DNA from: Ustulina deusta
Lineage: Eukaryota; Ascomycota; Sordariomycetes; Xylariales; Xylariaceae
Direction of reading: 5' to 3'
Assembly: GCA_023159155.1 (NCBI GenBank)
Contig: JAJNNX010000001.1
Coordinates: forward strand, 2,914,001 to 2,978,000
Length of the DNA stretch: 64,000 nt
How positions within the stretch are numbered: the first letter of the stretch is position 1; every line of letters begins with the position of its first letter. Position numbers and translations under genes: made by a program. Positions 11,713 through 22,507 of the stretch are shown in pieces. The notes beneath the pieces are model-generated. The model was not told where the DNA came from and did not search any database. It worked only from the letters and a program-made list of their open reading frames with translations.

Positions 11713-12590
11713 ATGTCACGCAAGGGCGTCGGCCTCGCGGCATTCGACCGCTCGCGTCTGACCTCGGCGCAGTTCGCCTCGCACGGCAACTCGCTCCGCA
11801 GCACCAACGCACAGGCCCTCGAGACCCAGCTGGCCGTGTTCCGGTCGCTGCTGCAGCAGTTCGCGCAGACGCACGCGCGGGACATCCGGTCAAACCCCTC
11901 GTTCCGCGCCCAGTTCGCGCGCATGTGCGCCGCCATCGGCGTGGATCCCCTCGCCTCCTCCAACAACAGCGGCGGCGGCAGCGGCGGCGGAAGCATCTGG
12001 GCCCAGCTTCTCGGCCGGACCGTCAATGACTTTTACTTCGAGCTCGCCGTCCGCGTCGTCGAGGTCTGTGGCGCCACGCGCGGGGAAAACGGTGGTCTTA
12101 TTGGTGTCCGCGAGCTCAGGGACAGGGTCATGAAGGGCCGCATGGAGGGCGCTCCCGAGGTTACAGAGTATGTTGCTGCCCGTTATACCTGCTATTTCGC
12201 CTCTCCGTGAGACAATTGTGAATCAATATGGCCGGCTCTGCTGATGTTGCTGCCAGAGATGATGTACTTCGGGCCGTCGCTACACTGAAGCCGCTCGGCT
12301 CTAGCTACTCGGTTATTAAAGTTGGCAATAAGTCGTATATACGTTCGGTGCCGAAGGAGTTAAACACTGATCAAAGCTCGGTCCTTGAAGCCGCCCAGGT
12401 TTTGGGCTATGTCAGTGTCTCCATGCTAATGGTCAATTTGCGTTGGACAAGGGCGCGAGCACAGACCGCAGTCGAAGATCTCCTGGGCGAAGGCATGCTC
12501 TGGGTCGATAAGCAGGCTCACGAGTGGGAGTACTGGAGTCCCGGATTTATAATAATGGATTCTTCCGACGAAACGGCGACAAGTGGATGA
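11713..12590 (+). CDS. ESCRT-II subunit Vps22 (SNF8/EAP30)
   Basis: Two exons, 11713-12167 and 12257-12590, separated by an 89-nt intron (donor GTATGT, acceptor CCAG). They encode 262 aa. Vps22 is the core subunit of ESCRT-II, which sorts ubiquitinated membrane cargo into multivesicular endosomes. The start (MSRKGVGLAAFDRS) is the conserved family N-terminus. It is followed by a helical hairpin (QLAVFRSLLQQFAQTHA) and the RSNPSFRAQFARMCAAIGVDPL block. The second exon encodes the tandem winged-helix region, including KPLGSSYSVIKVGNKSYIRSVP and the closing LLGEGMLWVD segment. A Ser/Gly linker (residues about 78-90) sits where related proteins are also variable. The first exon is much more GC-rich than its surroundings. 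An alternative ATG at 12228 lies inside the intron and is not used in this model. Confidence 0.93.
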
Positions 12591-13690
12591 AGACAGTGCA
12601 GCAAGCCATAGCACATCAAAATCACACACAGACCAAGTCGTGACGAGCAAGATGAGGATCGGCTTGTATTAAATAATGGTCGGCCGAGCCTAATTCCCTG
12701 GGTATATGCCATCTTACCTATATCTTCGCCGGGATATAAAATCAAAGACCTATCGGATCGGCCCCCCGGATAGACAGCAACTATGGCAGCTCGACCATGA
12801 ACGACTCCTTGAAAAGACAGGACATATCGAGGTATATGTTTAATCCTGCATTTTAGCACGGCTTACTATCTATGGGCTTTCTGAGGTACATTGGAACACG
12901 GACTGCAGATAGCCCCTTGATATGAAGCAGAACAAGGGAGAAAAAAAACCACTCCCATGAATAGCGTCGAAGAGTCACCTATTACGCCAAATTCATGGCC
13001 ACCCGATTCTATCACACGGAGCTTTGGTATTGAGCAAGATTTACGGGTCCGCTTCTGGGTGCATCATTCTGGGGCCTATGTTTTGAGGATTGGTATATAT
13101 TCAACATCAATTAGTCCGCTAATGTCTCTGACTCTGTATGAGACCTCTCGTTGAGCGACAACGGTTGGGAGCTCTAATACATGGTACATCCCCCTTTCGT
13201 ATTCATCATCACCGCATCGGCTATCTCGCCAGAAATATACTATTAAGCAAGGCCCGGCGTGCTCTATCGACGATAAACCGCTAGTATATGCTAATAAGAC
13301 ACCGATATTTCTGCTTCCTCTTTCTGGGTGACTTCCATCCTTCGATCTATGTATTGTGCCTTGCTTCTAAGAGGGAAAGTTGGAAGAAAATTAAAATCAA
13401 AACAAAGCAGAAGCGAGTAGGATGTCCCGTGTCGATGGGTATGGCTACTGAAAAAAAGGGAAAAAGAAACAGATCGGGGGAAAAAGGAGAAAAAAGGAAG
13501 AAAGATTATAACTGCCTTAACGACTCCCATCTACGCCAGTTGCTATGCATTATATGACCGTCCTGAAAATGAATAGCCCCGTGAATTTCCTCGGCTTGCG
13601 TAGACATGGTCCTGCCTGCTCCATGCATAGAGAACTTCTACCCATTGCGGGTTGCCCCTGGGTAGTCTGATGAAATCATCCCGACCGCGT
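12591..13690. other. Convergent intergenic region
   Basis: 1.1 kb between the stop of VPS22 and the stop of the Fmp27 homologue, so it should hold two facing 3' UTRs and terminators. It has A-rich stretches around 13380-13510 and 12940-12950. No gene is visible. Confidence 0.5.
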
Positions 13691-16600
13691 TTATTCGTCT
13701 CCGGGGTCATGCTCTTTTGAATCGCTGCCTTCTCTATCCTTGATGCGATTGGTCAGAGCATTGATTTTGCCCCTGAGGAATCCACTGCCGGCAGATTTCC
13801 CCCGGCCTTGATTATTGCTCATGTTGCTTCCGCTGGTGGCTGGCCGCACGGGTTCTAAGTATTGGCTACTACTGCTCGACTTTGGCCGCCCTAGATCAAT
13901 CCCGAGGCCAGTCATTGGGCGACTTCCCGGCATGATCTTGTGGGAGCCCGGCGTGCTGTTGCCGTTGCGGGAGTCACTTCCGTTCCGGCTGTAGGAATTT
14001 GACGACGCAATAGAAGAGCTTCTACTGTTTGATCGCTGGAGAACAGAACTGCTTGATTGGGAGTCCCTAAGGCTTCTCGGCGGAGAGCGAGAATAATCGA
14101 TAGGACTTGTGGTTAAAAAACTTGACGAATCATCGCTATTGTCTGCGGCGTTGGCCAACGCAGGCGTAGCGAGTAGGACACTGCTTGTGACTAGCTCGCG
14201 AAGCTTGTTTTGTTGGGCCGTACTGGGCCGGTGCTTACTAAACTTGTTGCTGATGATAGAACCAGTGTGTGAGATAAGTGCCTTAATAACGTGATTCTTC
14301 AGGTTCATTGCCAAATCGAGATTTGACCACGTCTTGTTGCGATATTCAATAGTAGGAAGCCTGAAGACGAAATCGTGTACGTCCTCGAAATTACGTTCGC
14401 TCTTGCCTTTGTAGCTAAGACATAAGACAACAGAGGGCATTTTGATGTAAGCGAAAGTCATGTAACTGGAGGCCCGTGTCATCATCTTGGATAGGTCATC
14501 TGAGGGCTCTATTTCCGAGTTGCCGGATTTTCGAGGGAGCGCAAAGCGTGCCCCTCTCTTGCTTTCAATGTTGGAAGAGAATGCTGTAGAAGATCGTCCA
14601 ATCCCTGGTTTTGGTATGTTTCCTGCCCGCAGAGATTCGTAGGATGGCTTTTTACTCGCCGGCTTGGCGCCAAATAGTCGGAACATGTGGGTTCCCTCCC
14701 CAGAGTGTATGCTAACAGCCTTGACTTTGGAATTCCCATCGTCTTGAGGTGTGTGTGAGTCAAGAGTCAGGGTAGGACGAAGGCGGAGTTCCAATGAACC
14801 AGCTCGCGTATTGAAGGGTGACTCTTTATCAGAGGCCGCTGAACTATATCTTCCAGATCCTGACATGAAATCATCTACCAAATTGTCCACGGCATTACCG
14901 GAATCACTTGTTCTTGTAATGGATGGCGTTTCTGATGGGCTGCTGCCATTGGTAGCTTCAACAGCCTCCATTTCGGGGAAAATATACCGAAAAAGTTTCT
15001 TCCCTACTTCACGTTCCAGTTGTATCTTCATCGGGAATAGATTTACCTCGAAATGATCCATTACAGGTATACCGGCAATGGCTTCCAACATGTGAAAGTA
15101 TACACGAATCATTTGCGCGTCTTTCATGTCGGTTACGTGGCCTTTCTCGTCTTCAAAGTAGGGGCCAATCATTTCGGGATAGATGGCGTTGGGCATCAGA
15201 TTTAGGCCGAGGATCTTGCCGATCTGCATTAAGTTGATGTGTGAGCCGTCTGAATTATCTGTTCGATCATATTCAACGTCTTTCAACTGAAGTTCGACTA
15301 AAGGTTCGTGGTTATCCTGAATGAGATGCCAAACGATTTCTCTCGCAGAGATAGTCCATTTCAACAGAGCGTTGCTTTGTAGAGAGCTATCATACTTTCT
15401 CTGGGATGATGTTATGGCTTTCATCACGAAGAATAGTTCGTCCTCATTGGCTGCAAGGTCTCGTTCTAACACCAGCCGATCTTCCCAGCCTTTTCTATCC
15501 AAGTGCTTGGAGTGAATCTGGAAACGGCTCTTTATCTCCTCGAGGTTCCGAATACGTTCTTGTAGTTTGATCACCATTTCAGGGGTCCCGCGGAGGTCGC
15601 TGAAGTCCGATGCTAGCATGATTTTTTCCAATCGCTCACTTCTAGTCTTCTCTAAAGGCTCGCTGTATAGGAGTAGATCAAGTACTATGACGTACATAGC
15701 GTAGTACTGGGAGGAGCTGCATAGCGCTCGAGCTTGAGGAAACTCTACCCAGAGGTTGTCCATTCTGCTCTCCGTGTTGTCTAGCGATGGGGCGTCGTCT
15801 TCAACATTGTTAACTTCATCGTTGTACTTCAGTCGAAGCGTGTTGAATTTATCGTATCTTAACATGGCCGAGGTTTTCTGTACGATACGCTTGAAGCCGA
15901 AAGGGTCGGATTGAAAATCAAACATCATCTCCATAGGGACCCATGGTGGCCAAGAAGAGCCGGACGGTGTTCCATATTTATTTCCGGAATACTTCGAGAG
16001 GATCTGGTCCAAGAACCATTTCTGATGAGTAACAAAAAACTGTGCGCTGTCCATACGAAGTAGGAACCGCCGCTGCACCAGACCACTGACAGGATCAGAT
16101 AGCCTAGCTTTCTCCATGACCTCAACAACCTTGAGTTCCATCCCTTTGGCCGTCACAAGGATAACATGCTTCTTGTTTTTATCACTTTGAAGCTGGATTT
16201 GGGGCGCAATAAGGCGAACATCAAAACTGTTTTGAGGAGCAAATTCTTCGGCAATACCGCTCGTGATGTCTTCCATATTTGCATTAATGGTGCCTTCGGA
16301 TGTTCCAGACTTCTCGGCATTGACATATTTCCGACCATCTTTGAGGATCTGTCTAATTCGGTGTTCTATATCATCATTGATCTCATCAACTTGGCTATTA
16401 AATTTGTTAGTCCGTGAGGCGTTGGGAGCAGGCGGAGACGCTTGGGTCTTGTTGTTTTGTTTCGCTTTCGTTTGTTCTTCTACAATGTCGAGGATGAACT
16501 TTACAGCCGGCCGGGATAAATAGTAAACGAACCCGCGTCGTTGGCTGACTTGATGGCTGTATCGGAGAATAATATTTCGTAACAAATTGTTCCATTTCAA

Positions 16601-19600
16601 GTGCATGTTGTGAACAACGAACCTGTTCTTGAAATCGCTCGCGAACTCGGCTCCTGATGGTACCCTTATTCCCCCTTCTCCAGTCTCAACAAAGTTTCCA
16701 GAACCGTTATCCGAGTATTCGCTGTCTTGCGACATTTTTTGTTGCTCGCTCGTTGTAATCTTGTATGCCATTTGATGTAACATGGACTCTATAAATGAAC
16801 GCTTATCCCGAAGAACGCCGGTATGCTTATTCAAGCTTTCGTATTCGGCCCGAACGTCAGGATCTTTGCCCATTCGTAACTCAGCGTCGGAAACATTGGA
16901 TATGTTGTTTGCGATTTGACTATCTAATTGATCAAGTCGGGACTGGATGAGTTGGGATTGCACTCTCCTAGGATCGTCATCCTGCCTCATGATGCAAAAA
17001 TGCGTAGGCTCGTTTCCAAAAGGGCTAGTGCGGTCCGGATCTCCGTCGATTGTTCCCCCGATGTCAGTTTGGCGAAAATAAGTTACACGTGGAGAGTACG
17101 CGAGCGGTAGAATTTTAGTGTCCGGGTTTGGTTCTGATGGAAGGATCCAGTCAAGTTCAACAAAATCATCCATGTCAATCCAGCTGAAATCGTCATCTGG
17201 AATCGTGAAATGCGAAAGATCAGCAGCATCATCTCGGCCTTGTTGCGCAAGCAAGGTCGAGAGAGAATTCTTCTTCACTGCTTCAGTTGTGGAGCCCCTG
17301 ATACTAGCAGAGACGGCACGGACATCTGCCGATAAGAGGTCGAGTTGAGCAGCGTGTATTTTCATCCCGGTTGTTCTACTGTTGGGTTTGGCAGTTTTGA
17401 TGTCGACATCTCGCGTGTTAAACTCTTCACGACGCTGGTGAATATCGAGCATGAAGCTATCAAACCTGACCTTGATGCCTGTCGCTGACACATCATTATC
17501 AGAGTAGTTTTCGGCGTCTTTATGCTTGTATATATGACTAAGAAACAGGGGCGCGAGAAGCAGATTATATTTGATTGTGCCCAAATGCCTTCCAAACTTT
17601 TTGCTATTCTTTTCTCTTCCCGGCCATAGAGAGCCTTGACGGATGGGGAGTGACATAGGTCCGCTGAAAAGTGACCACCATGCGAAGAAATGAGTGAAAA
17701 ACCTCGGAGTTAGGTGGACGGTATTGTAGCTTTTAGTTGGTGGCTGTAATTTGGACAATGTCCAATCACGATCGATTGGTGCTCTGACAGCAATAGAAAG
17801 GTGAATATGCTGGCTTCTGAAGCCACGGAACGCATCGTAAGGAACGGTACTGTCCTGTGATTTGGCATACATGGGTGCTTTCAAAATCACATCGTAGTGT
17901 GGCTTGAAGCCAAAGTCTCGCTTTCCATTGACGATAGCGCGTTCGAAAACAAGGCCGGCCATCCATTGAACGTTACCTGATAGTTTCATGATGACCTTTT
18001 TGAAAGCTATACCGGACTTGTAACTAGAGTGACTGGTTATACTGTCATTCTCGTGCATCCTCTGAGCCTGTTCTCGCGCATGGTGGCTAAAATCGGGTAC
18101 GGCAAGGACGTATTCACCACTGTTTACGGTCATGAATTTTTTCGGGTCGTCCTCTATGTGCACATTCCACTTGACGTTATTCCGCCAGCACATCAAAAAC
18201 CCAGCGCCGTTTCCAATGACTGCGTATGGATCCCTGGAACCCTTCAGAGCGAGATGTACATCTCCACCTGCTCGCCATGCGACCCGAACCCGAGAGTGGA
18301 AATTCAGCCTGATCTTGTCCCAGAATCCCACACGCTCAGATGGATCAAGTTGGGGCTTCGTGAACGATTCAATAACCATCATCATGTCTTGAATGGCAGG
18401 TTGATATGAAGGGCCCCAAGTAATCCGAGTCGGGTCAGTTGTGTTTAGATCTATGTACATATCTGAGTATGACTTGACAGGCCCAATAGTACGGCGAACA
18501 TCTATGGCGAAGCTACCATTCGGCAGATCATGCTCTGAGTTGTTGGGAGGGGTGATCTGAACCCGTATCCTTCGAGAAGCCTCATGGCCACGAAATTCCT
18601 CGGCTATGACAAAATCCGTTTTGAGGGATAGTGCCGGCAATTTGGATGGTTGACCAGGCCTTAACGGTGGAACATGGAGCAACGGGAGGGGATAGTCTCG
18701 GAGTGTGACCTTCGCCTCGCCCATTGTGATTTGGATATTCATTGGGACTAGGAGAGAGTACTGCATATCTTTTGGCATCCCTTTACCGACTTGGTGGAGA
18801 AAATCTGGAAGTTTCTGCAGGGGGAAGGATGGTTTGTCGATCAAAACATGGAGTTCGTGAATGGTTGTGGCCATAAGTGCAGGTCGCTGCGGCACCTCGA
18901 GAATTCTCTCTGTATCTTCAAGATCGTCGGGAACGTGGTCGCTTCCCCAAAATAGGCTGCGAAGTTCTTGAATTTCCTGCCGTGCCGTGAGAAAATGACG
19001 GTCTATGCGCTTTTTCCAGCTTTGTGCATTGTGTTGATGTAGCTTCGTTCTCGCCTCGTGAATCGTGATATGCGCGTTACCGGTCATATCACGAAGGCCT
19101 TCCGGGTCATATCGGGGGTTCCGACTCCGTGGAGTCTCGCTGCGGGACCGTTCGTCTCGACTATGCTGTGTCAAGCGGTCCTCGCTCTTGCTGCGTCCCC
19201 ACGGACTCCGACTCGTGTCTCGCCCTCTTGCCATTGCCGAGCGGTTGCGATAACGTGTTGGATCTCTCTTCATCTCCTCGTCCTTTATTTTCTTTACCTT
19301 GACATGAAAAGCATCCTCCCGAGCAATTCGTTGCTGTTGCTCCACGCGACCGGCTCTATATATCATGCCAAGCTTCCACTCAAACGCGCCGTCCTCTAGT
19401 TCGAACATCAAGTTGCGAGTCCTTAGGGACACTTTAGGCACATTCTTTGGTTTTTCGGGTGGTTTGTCGAGAACATACTCGTTAGTTCCAGTCTTGAACC
19501 GATGGTGGAGCTGCTGGCTCGCTTTGAGGACATTGATGAAGTTATCCGATATCTTATTTATGATGAGCTCATGGGGCACAGCAAGCCTGATAGCCTCTGT

Positions 19601-22507
19601 CACAACGTCAACCATCTTATCGTCTTGAAAGCTCCCACTGGATGCCTTCCTTCGCGACTCGCGGTAGTCTAGGCGAAACGATTTGATGCTTGCAATACGA
19701 GCCCAAACACCTGGCATCCTAGGAGCGCCAGCATATAGGCGTATCAACTTTGAGGCGAAGTATGGAGGCAACCATGGTTGGCGACCGGCCTCCATGCCAT
19801 ATATTTGCAACATAAGCGGAGGGTCTGCCGGCATTTCGGCTTTAACCTGGATCAAGGCAGCTTTGCAGTCGACTGTCACTAGCTCTTTCAAAAACTTGGG
19901 ACATGCATCTGCACTGCTCGACCACGGTGACTCGGGCGATAAGAGGGTGACAGGACTCTGACTATGTAGCGGGCTCGATGGTGTCGAGTGCTGGGAATCT
20001 TTCGCGAATGCTCTTCGCAAAACCATGATAGCAACGCCGACCGAATAATGGCGGAACAGCGAGTACTGGACGATGAGACTGCGGAGATGAGAGTGAACAT
20101 GAAGAATGGGACTGTGCGCATCACTGTGGGTTGAAAGTGCAACTTCAAAGCGAGGCATGTGAATAAAGGGCTCGACCTCCCATCTCTCGGGTGCCTCCAT
20201 CACAAAAGCCTCCAAACCCCTGATATGGACTGCAATTCTCCGGCCGTCACCCTCATGCTGTAGCTTTTTACGGGGAGACGATGGTGTAGATACGGAGTTT
20301 AATATCTCTGGGTCGGGAACCAATGACCGACTAGCTGCTCGTCGCCTAGACATGGGTCGCTGTCGCACATGATCCATCCTCTGCGCTCGGTATTCAGCTG
20401 ACCATGTGTCTACCTGGAGGACTACACCGCGTGTGGTTCCAGGAAAATCATTATCAACTCCTGTGATTTCGGCACTGAAATCATCAACTTGAACAGAAAA
20501 ATGCAACAACCACTGTGGCAGAGCTCGTAAGATATTCCGCGGCCTCGGCGTTTTCGAGCCCGCGCGCTTGTCAGGCTCAACCTTGAGCTTAAGCTGGCGA
20601 ATAATTTGGCGTATGCCCTTGGTAATTTCTGGGCGTGTCATTCGAATGGCAAGCGTCTGCAGATGACCGTTTGCAACAACGTGGACATCGGGTGCTGCCG
20701 ATAACCGTACCTTCAGGTCAAAGGAATCGGTGTCGATAAGATCAAAGCGGCTACCTTGTGTCGTCCGGTAATAGAGGTGGTGGGTTTGTATACGCATTGA
20801 CGATGCTAATGAATAATGCACGTCTTCAACAGCTGAGTGGAACGACTCGAGATCAAGAGAAATGGATGAAATAGACGAGATGATAAGGTCGAAGTCGTCG
20901 GCGTCGTCTGTCTTCTGAACAGGGGGTAACGCGATCCTGAGGACCGGTTCATGCATTGAGAACTTGATGTTAGCCTTAGGAAGTAGCCGAGAAATAAGCC
21001 TATGTCTTTGCTGTGAGCGCACTTTGGGAGGGGTTGGTTTGCGCTGGAGGAGGGCGAGAAGCACGGGAAGACGTTTAGGGTCTAAGTCAACGCATGGTGA
21101 GGTGACAACAGAGTTGGCAAAAAGGATATTGGCGTTTCTTTCTTCGGCGCTCCTAACTTCCGACAGCTCGACCGTCTTCGACGGTAATGTCGTTTTCATA
21201 GTCGTTGTAGCCATGGGCACATATGCTATTCTTTCCGGCCTGCCATGACCATCATCGAGACCGATAGAAATAGAGAGGGCTGCCGCTAAAGCCTCGTGTG
21301 CTATAGCATCAGATGGAAAATACATACGATGAGCCGGGGACTTAGGATCCAGCCTATGCAAGTCAATGCCAACCTCCTTCATTGAAGCATTAAGTAGCAG
21401 AGGCGAGCTAGTCGATCGCACAGCGTGTACCTTCTTCGTGAGAGAGATGAAGCTCACTGCGAATTGAACCTCTTTGATGCCGCGAAGAATGGAGCTCACA
21501 AACTCTTTGGAATCGGAGACAGTCTGCATCAAGTCCGAATCTGTACTGCCGGGCTCATCGACCTCTCGAATGATATTATCCACAGAGATCTTATCCACGA
21601 CGGAGATCTGGATCGATGGTGTCTGTTTGTGAAGGCTCGCATGCCGTTGCCGTAGCCTTTTGGATCTCTCAACGCAAACTTGAACGTCGTCATAGGGCAC
21701 ATGGACTCGGCCAAGCTTGAGGGCGATAGCAGCATCCCGAAGCCCGTCCATTTTATCGTATAGAAAACCATGCACGTTCAAGGTAGCGCTATCGAGAACT
21801 TCAATGGCCTCGCCGCCCTTGGCTGTGAAGAGAATGCTCTTCCAGGCCATGATCCATTCTGCAGATTGTTTCTGGAGCTGCTTCTCGGCCCTGGACTGAA
21901 AGAAATCCCGCGCGCGGTCGACAAGACGGCGCCTCGTATCCAAAGCAATGGTGAAGCTACCAAATTGTACTTTGCCGACGTCCACGACGCGAACAGTAGA
22001 ATCAGTGGCCACGACATCGACCATTCGTATCCAGCGAACATTGCGGTGTAGCTTCTTCAGGCGCTCTTTGACTTTGGTTAGCTGTTTCCAGGTCGCGCTA
22101 CGAGTAGTGTCGAAGGTCGCTCGTCTGGGGAGCGGGTTCTCTGGCGCAGCTTCAGGGTGACCGCTGCGCCCGTTTGGACTGCCATTAATCTCATTCTCGC
22201 TCGTCACGAACACGCTCGATTTCTGGCCTTCCAGCTCCTTAATGTCCAGCGTGACGACAAGCTCGCTGACAACAATGCTGAGCCAAGTTGGCTGTGAGAA
22301 GGTCGGACGGTGGACATGAAGCCCAAGGCCGCGGATTTCGAACTTGATGCCATCTCTTGGAGTGTAAGCCAGACGTCGTAGGGAGAAGTAGCCGACTCGC
22401 TGTATTGAGATGCCGGTGACGATGCGAAGAACGGCGAAAAGGACGAAGGACGACAGGTACAAGAGGACGAAGATGCCGAGGAGGAAGGTCGGGTTGAGGA
22501 GCGCCAT
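13691..22507 (-). CDS. Fmp27/Hobbit bridge-like lipid transfer protein (BLTP2 family)
   Basis: One uninterrupted frame of 2,938 codons. Members of this family are rod-shaped proteins made of repeating beta-groove units. They sit at ER-plasma membrane contact sites and conduct phospholipids. A hydrophobic N-terminal segment (residues about 5-32) anchors the protein in the ER, as in Hobbit proteins. The diagnostic family motifs are present in order: GFWDK at residues 1394-1398, and the WPPW motif at 2186-2189 (SSWPPWVPMEMMFDF). A basic Arg/Ser-rich insertion (ARGRDTSRSPWGRSKSEDR and onward) precedes GFWDK by about 300 residues. The last 350 residues are Ser-rich and probably disordered. The ATG at 22507 places the hydrophobic anchor immediately after it. 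Length is typical of filamentous fungi. Short in-frame introns without stops cannot be excluded by eye. Confidence 0.93.
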   Translation of the reverse strand: MALLNPTFLLGIFVLLYLSSFVLFAVLRIVTGISIQRVGYFSLRRLAYTPRDGIKFEIRGLGLHVHRPTFSQPTWLSIVVSELVVTLDIKELEGQKSSVFVTSENEINGSPNGRSGHPEAAPENPLPRRATFDTTRSATWKQLTKVKERLKKLHRNVRWIRMVDVVATDSTVRVVDVGKVQFGSFTIALDTRRRLVDRARDFFQSRAEKQLQKQSAEWIMAWKSILFTAKGGEAIEVLDSATLNVHGFLYDKMDGLRDAAIALKLGRVHVPYDDVQVCVERSKRLRQRHASLHKQTPSIQISVVDKISVDNIIREVDEPGSTDSDLMQTVSDSKEFVSSILRGIKEVQFAVSFISLTKKVHAVRSTSSPLLLNASMKEVGIDLHRLDPKSPAHRMYFPSDAIAHEALAAALSISIGLDDGHGRPERIAYVPMATTTMKTTLPSKTVELSEVRSAEERNANILFANSVVTSPCVDLDPKRLPVLLALLQRKPTPPKVRSQQRHRLISRLLPKANIKFSMHEPVLRIALPPVQKTDDADDFDLIISSISSISLDLESFHSAVEDVHYSLASSMRIQTHHLYYRTTQGSRFDLIDTDSFDLKVRLSAAPDVHVVANGHLQTLAIRMTRPEITKGIRQIIRQLKLKVEPDKRAGSKTPRPRNILRALPQWLLHFSVQVDDFSAEITGVDNDFPGTTRGVVLQVDTWSAEYRAQRMDHVRQRPMSRRRAASRSLVPDPEILNSVSTPSSPRKKLQHEGDGRRIAVHIRGLEAFVMEAPERWEVEPFIHMPRFEVALSTHSDAHSPILHVHSHLRSLIVQYSLFRHYSVGVAIMVLRRAFAKDSQHSTPSSPLHSQSPVTLLSPESPWSSSADACPKFLKELVTVDCKAALIQVKAEMPADPPLMLQIYGMEAGRQPWLPPYFASKLIRLYAGAPRMPGVWARIASIKSFRLDYRESRRKASSGSFQDDKMVDVVTEAIRLAVPHELIINKISDNFINVLKASQQLHHRFKTGTNEYVLDKPPEKPKNVPKVSLRTRNLMFELEDGAFEWKLGMIYRAGRVEQQQRIAREDAFHVKVKKIKDEEMKRDPTRYRNRSAMARGRDTSRSPWGRSKSEDRLTQHSRDERSRSETPRSRNPRYDPEGLRDMTGNAHITIHEARTKLHQHNAQSWKKRIDRHFLTARQEIQELRSLFWGSDHVPDDLEDTERILEVPQRPALMATTIHELHVLIDKPSFPLQKLPDFLHQVGKGMPKDMQYSLLVPMNIQITMGEAKVTLRDYPLPLLHVPPLRPGQPSKLPALSLKTDFVIAEEFRGHEASRRIRVQITPPNNSEHDLPNGSFAIDVRRTIGPVKSYSDMYIDLNTTDPTRITWGPSYQPAIQDMMMVIESFTKPQLDPSERVGFWDKIRLNFHSRVRVAWRAGGDVHLALKGSRDPYAVIGNGAGFLMCWRNNVKWNVHIEDDPKKFMTVNSGEYVLAVPDFSHHAREQAQRMHENDSITSHSSYKSGIAFKKVIMKLSGNVQWMAGLVFERAIVNGKRDFGFKPHYDVILKAPMYAKSQDSTVPYDAFRGFRSQHIHLSIAVRAPIDRDWTLSKLQPPTKSYNTVHLTPRFFTHFFAWWSLFSGPMSLPIRQGSLWPGREKNSKKFGRHLGTIKYNLLLAPLFLSHIYKHKDAENYSDNDVSATGIKVRFDSFMLDIHQRREEFNTRDVDIKTAKPNSRTTGMKIHAAQLDLLSADVRAVSASIRGSTTEAVKKNSLSTLLAQQGRDDAADLSHFTIPDDDFSWIDMDDFVELDWILPSEPNPDTKILPLAYSPRVTYFRQTDIGGTIDGDPDRTSPFGNEPTHFCIMRQDDDPRRVQSQLIQSRLDQLDSQIANNISNVSDAELRMGKDPDVRAEYESLNKHTGVLRDKRSFIESMLHQMAYKITTSEQQKMSQDSEYSDNGSGNFVETGEGGIRVPSGAEFASDFKNRFVVHNMHLKWNNLLRNIILRYSHQVSQRRGFVYYLSRPAVKFILDIVEEQTKAKQNNKTQASPPAPNASRTNKFNSQVDEINDDIEHRIRQILKDGRKYVNAEKSGTSEGTINANMEDITSGIAEEFAPQNSFDVRLIAPQIQLQSDKNKKHVILVTAKGMELKVVEVMEKARLSDPVSGLVQRRFLLRMDSAQFFVTHQKWFLDQILSKYSGNKYGTPSGSSWPPWVPMEMMFDFQSDPFGFKRIVQKTSAMLRYDKFNTLRLKYNDEVNNVEDDAPSLDNTESRMDNLWVEFPQARALCSSSQYYAMYVIVLDLLLYSEPLEKTRSERLEKIMLASDFSDLRGTPEMVIKLQERIRNLEEIKSRFQIHSKHLDRKGWEDRLVLERDLAANEDELFFVMKAITSSQRKYDSSLQSNALLKWTISAREIVWHLIQDNHEPLVELQLKDVEYDRTDNSDGSHINLMQIGKILGLNLMPNAIYPEMIGPYFEDEKGHVTDMKDAQMIRVYFHMLEAIAGIPVMDHFEVNLFPMKIQLEREVGKKLFRYIFPEMEAVEATNGSSPSETPSITRTSDSGNAVDNLVDDFMSGSGRYSSAASDKESPFNTRAGSLELRLRPTLTLDSHTPQDDGNSKVKAVSIHSGEGTHMFRLFGAKPASKKPSYESLRAGNIPKPGIGRSSTAFSSNIESKRGARFALPRKSGNSEIEPSDDLSKMMTRASSYMTFAYIKMPSVVLCLSYKGKSERNFEDVHDFVFRLPTIEYRNKTWSNLDLAMNLKNHVIKALISHTGSIISNKFSKHRPSTAQQNKLRELVTSSVLLATPALANAADNSDDSSSFLTTSPIDYSRSPPRSLRDSQSSSSVLQRSNSRSSSIASSNSYSRNGSDSRNGNSTPGSHKIMPGSRPMTGLGIDLGRPKSSSSSQYLEPVRPATSGSNMSNNQGRGKSAGSGFLRGKINALTNRIKDREGSDSKEHDPGDE

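Noticed and set aside
12228..12256. ATG at 12228 as the start of a separate small gene upstream of the Vps22 second half
   Set aside because: It lies inside the intron. Splicing 12167 to 12257 restores the conserved EVTE-DDVLRAV junction in one Vps22 protein.
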